Shown here: positions 6,238 to 7,684 of the stretch, piece by piece
How positions within the stretch are numbered: the stretch's first letter is position 1
Layout of the letters: each line of letters starts with the position of its first letter
The notes under the pieces: model-generated
Databases searched by the model: none
What the model was told of the DNA's origin: nothing
The model's input: only the letters and a program-made list of their open reading frames with translations
Program-made: the position numbers and the translations under genes
Assembly (NCBI GenBank): GCA_900554585.1
Contig: USHS01000057.1
Location: 1 to 7,684, forward strand
Length of the DNA stretch: 7,684 nt
Direction: 5' to 3'
Source: an uncultured Collinsella sp.
GTDB taxonomy: Bacteria > Actinomycetota > Coriobacteriia > Coriobacteriales > Coriobacteriaceae

Positions 6238-6711
6238 ATGAATGCCCCCGACGCGCTCCAAAACATCCGCTCAAAACACCCCGTTGCATATGTGGTTCTC
6301 TATCTCTTTGTCGGCTGGGCATTGCTGGTTGTCATCACCCATGCCATAGCCTTTGGAGCAGAGCTGCTGATAGCCAGCTCGGACCAGCCCGTCGCCAAAT
6401 GGGAGATGACCGATGAGTGCACCGACGGAACCCGGACCGTTTACTACAACAGCCCGTCCCTCTACCAAGAGTTCAGGGTCAAGATAAAGGACTTCAAGAT
6501 TGTCGATGCCGAACTGGGCTCTTTATTTACAATCGGAGCAACCGTCAACGCCGAGCAAGTCGAATACACGGACAGCCATGCGACATATCGTATCGACCTC
6601 AGCATCCTAGGCCGACCGTCACGCGCCTGTCTGCTCGAATGCGATATACGCGGCACCACACTACACATGTCCGAAATACAGATGCGCCCGGACAAAGAGA
6701 TCTCTTCTTGA
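6238..6711 (+). CDS. Small single-span membrane protein (157 aa), unknown function, between dnaX and ybaB
   Basis: I do not recognise a family. A short N-terminus with Arg11 and Lys13 precedes one long hydrophobic helix (about 16-44). By the positive-inside rule the remaining 110 residues would be outside. That part is alternating and probably beta-rich (VYYNSPSLYQEFRVKIKDFKIVDAE, about 68-92, then TYRIDLSIL, 116-124), with cysteines at 61, 131 and 135 that could form a disulfide. The start at 6238 is fixed by GGAGG (6227-6231) 6 nt upstream; a TTG at 6208 extends the frame but lacks a site. It is the only plus-strand gene seen here, convergent with dnaX (21 nt between stops) and divergent from ybaB. 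Its ribosome site, promoter-like box and hydrophobicity pattern argue that it is real and expressed. It looks like a later insertion into the dnaX-ybaB-recR cluster. Confidence 0.75.
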   Translation: MNAPDALQNIRSKHPVAYVVLYLFVGWALLVVITHAIAFGAELLIASSDQPVAKWEMTDECTDGTRTVYYNSPSLYQEFRVKIKDFKIVDAELGSLFTIGATVNAEQVEYTDSHATYRIDLSILGRPSRACLLECDIRGTTLHMSEIQMRPDKEISS

Positions 6712-6732
6712 GCAGCGTACCCGCCCGCACGG

Positions 6733-7684
6733 TTACTCCACCGGTTTGAAGATGGTGGACTGGCCAAAGACGCTGCGGATGAGGGCCTTGGCCTCATCCT
6801 CGGTCTGCGGGATGCTCGGGGCTGCGCCCTGGTGGCCGAAGGGGCTGCCGGCGCCGGGGTTAGACTCCCAAGGAGCTGCAGAAGCGTCCTCCTCTTTGGG
6901 GACAGTTGCAGCAGGCTTGGGCGCAGGCGCCGCGGCAGGCACGTCGAACGGAGGAAGATCTTCCCCGCTCGCATCGCCGGCGAAGCCGCCGACCATGGCG
7001 TCGTCGTAGGGCACCTGCTCGGATTCCCACGGCGCAGACGGCGCGGCGGGCTGAGCCTTGGGAGCGGACGCGCGCTCGGGCGCTCGGGGCGCAGGCTCGG
7101 TCGGGAGCTTGCCCGTGGCAGGAGCACCGGCAGGGTTGTCGGAGCGCAGCCAGGGGGCCTTGGCCAGGTCGGATGACTTGGGCGCAGGCACGGCAGCCGG
7201 TTTGGGCACAGTGGGTTCAGGCGCCGACGGGGTCGGTGCCGCCACCGGCGCCGCTTTTGGCTGCGTCGCGCTGGCGCTCGAGGATGCAGGGGCCGCCGAG
7301 GACACGGGTTGCGGGTCCGCAGATGCCGCAGCCCGTGCAGATGGAGAATGCTCCTCATGTTGAGGAGCCGGCGTGCCACCCCCATCCAGGACATATTCGA
7401 CGGTACGACGACCGAAGACCGCGCAGACCGTTGGCAGGATCACCGACTGCGTGTCGGCGCGACCGAGCATCTTGATGGCAAAGGTCGAACCCGCGGGGAA
7501 CAACACCGTAAGTTTAGAGCCGTCGTCCGCCGTGGCGCGGGCGTTAAGCAGAAGAGCCGCGTAGGAGGCCTGCTGGGCCTTGACGCGCTCGACAACCTCG
7601 GCCCATTTGCGCTGCAGCTCGCCGGCATCCTCGACCGCGGGGGTCTCGGCGGCGCCGGCGGCAGCAACCTGGGCGGCGTTGTTG
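6733..7684 (-). CDS. dnaX: DNA polymerase III gamma/tau subunit, C-terminal 316 residues (5' end outside window)
   Basis: DnaX is the ATPase of the replicative clamp loader and, as tau, tethers polymerase and helicase. The AAA+ part lies beyond the right edge. The visible part opens with a DnaX C-terminal-type domain (about residues 21-100 of this fragment: ELQRKWAEVVERVKAQQ, then YAALLLNA and FGRRTVEYVL). A linker of about 190 residues, mostly Pro/Ala with Ser, follows, and the protein ends with a short conserved-looking helix, DEAKALIRSVFG (296-307). The linker contains three APW motifs (176-178, 217-219, 270-272), two as APWES, and an acidic EDLPPF (241-246). Identification rests on this domain and on synteny with ybaB and recR. 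The frame is open to the edge, so an internal GTG at 7506 is not the start. No T-run terminator follows the stop, so read-through antisense to the plus-strand gene is possible. Confidence 0.87.
   Translation of the reverse strand, partial: NNAAQVAAAGAAETPAVEDAGELQRKWAEVVERVKAQQASYAALLLNARATADDGSKLTVLFPAGSTFAIKMLGRADTQSVILPTVCAVFGRRTVEYVLDGGGTPAPQHEEHSPSARAAASADPQPVSSAAPASSSASATQPKAAPVAAPTPSAPEPTVPKPAAVPAPKSSDLAKAPWLRSDNPAGAPATGKLPTEPAPRAPERASAPKAQPAAPSAPWESEQVPYDDAMVGGFAGDASGEDLPPFDVPAAAPAPKPAATVPKEEDASAAPWESNPGAGSPFGHQGAAPSIPQTEDEAKALIRSVFGQSTIFKPVE

Noticed and set aside
5967..6266. A 99-codon minus-strand frame upstream of ybaB
   Set aside because: Parts look protein-like, but it overlaps the start of the better-supported plus-strand gene, lacks a good ribosome site, and crosses the AT-rich spacer. 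A decayed remnant cannot be excluded.
6691..6732. Possible bidirectional terminator between the convergent dnaX and plus-strand gene ends
   Set aside because: AAGAGATCTCTT (6695-6706) is a perfect 12-bp palindrome, but it has no loop, weak pairing and no T-run on either side.

Overview
The window looks like chromosomal DNA of a high-GC, anaerobic, Gram-positive-type bacterium, most likely a Coriobacteriia member close to Collinsella. This rests on GC-rich coding sequence, strong AGGAGG-type ribosome binding sites, the dnaX / ybaB / recR repair-replication block, and a pyruvate:ferredoxin oxidoreductase gene typical of anaerobes. The genus is an inference from gene content and style, not a proven match.

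Layout from the right end, in the direction of transcription of most genes (minus strand): the 3' part of dnaX (clamp-loader gamma/tau subunit) ends at 6733. A small plus-strand gene (6238-6711), encoding a one-span membrane protein of unknown function, sits between dnaX and ybaB and breaks up what is normally a compact dnaX-ybaB-recR cluster. ybaB (5577-5897) and recR (4968-5564) follow 12 nt apart. A 243-nt gap then holds a perfect 16-bp palindrome, a candidate promoter and an intrinsic terminator placed directly in front of the next ribosome binding site.

The accessory heart of the window is a tight three-gene minus-strand operon (1036-4724). It encodes a membrane-anchored protein with a Gly/Ser-rich stalk and a Cys-containing outer domain, an intact Hanks-type Ser/Thr kinase with a four-helix membrane C-terminus, and a protein ending in an FHA phosphothreonine-binding domain. 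The genes overlap by 4 nt (first/second) or lie 3 nt apart (second/third), so they are probably co-translated. I read them as one signalling module: outer-domain protein (possible sensor), membrane kinase, phospho-reader. No phosphatase or PASTA domain is visible. The specific function is unknown to me.

From 1035 to 556 there is 480 bp without a convincing gene. It holds a long near-perfect inverted repeat just after the FHA gene, a cluster of dyads next to a TACAAT -10-like box, and a perfect 16-bp palindrome in the leader of the last gene. That gene (1-555) is the first 185 codons of pyruvate:ferredoxin oxidoreductase, cut by the left edge. Recognised genes are dnaX, ybaB, recR and PFOR; the kinase and FHA protein are recognised by family only; two membrane proteins are unrecognised.
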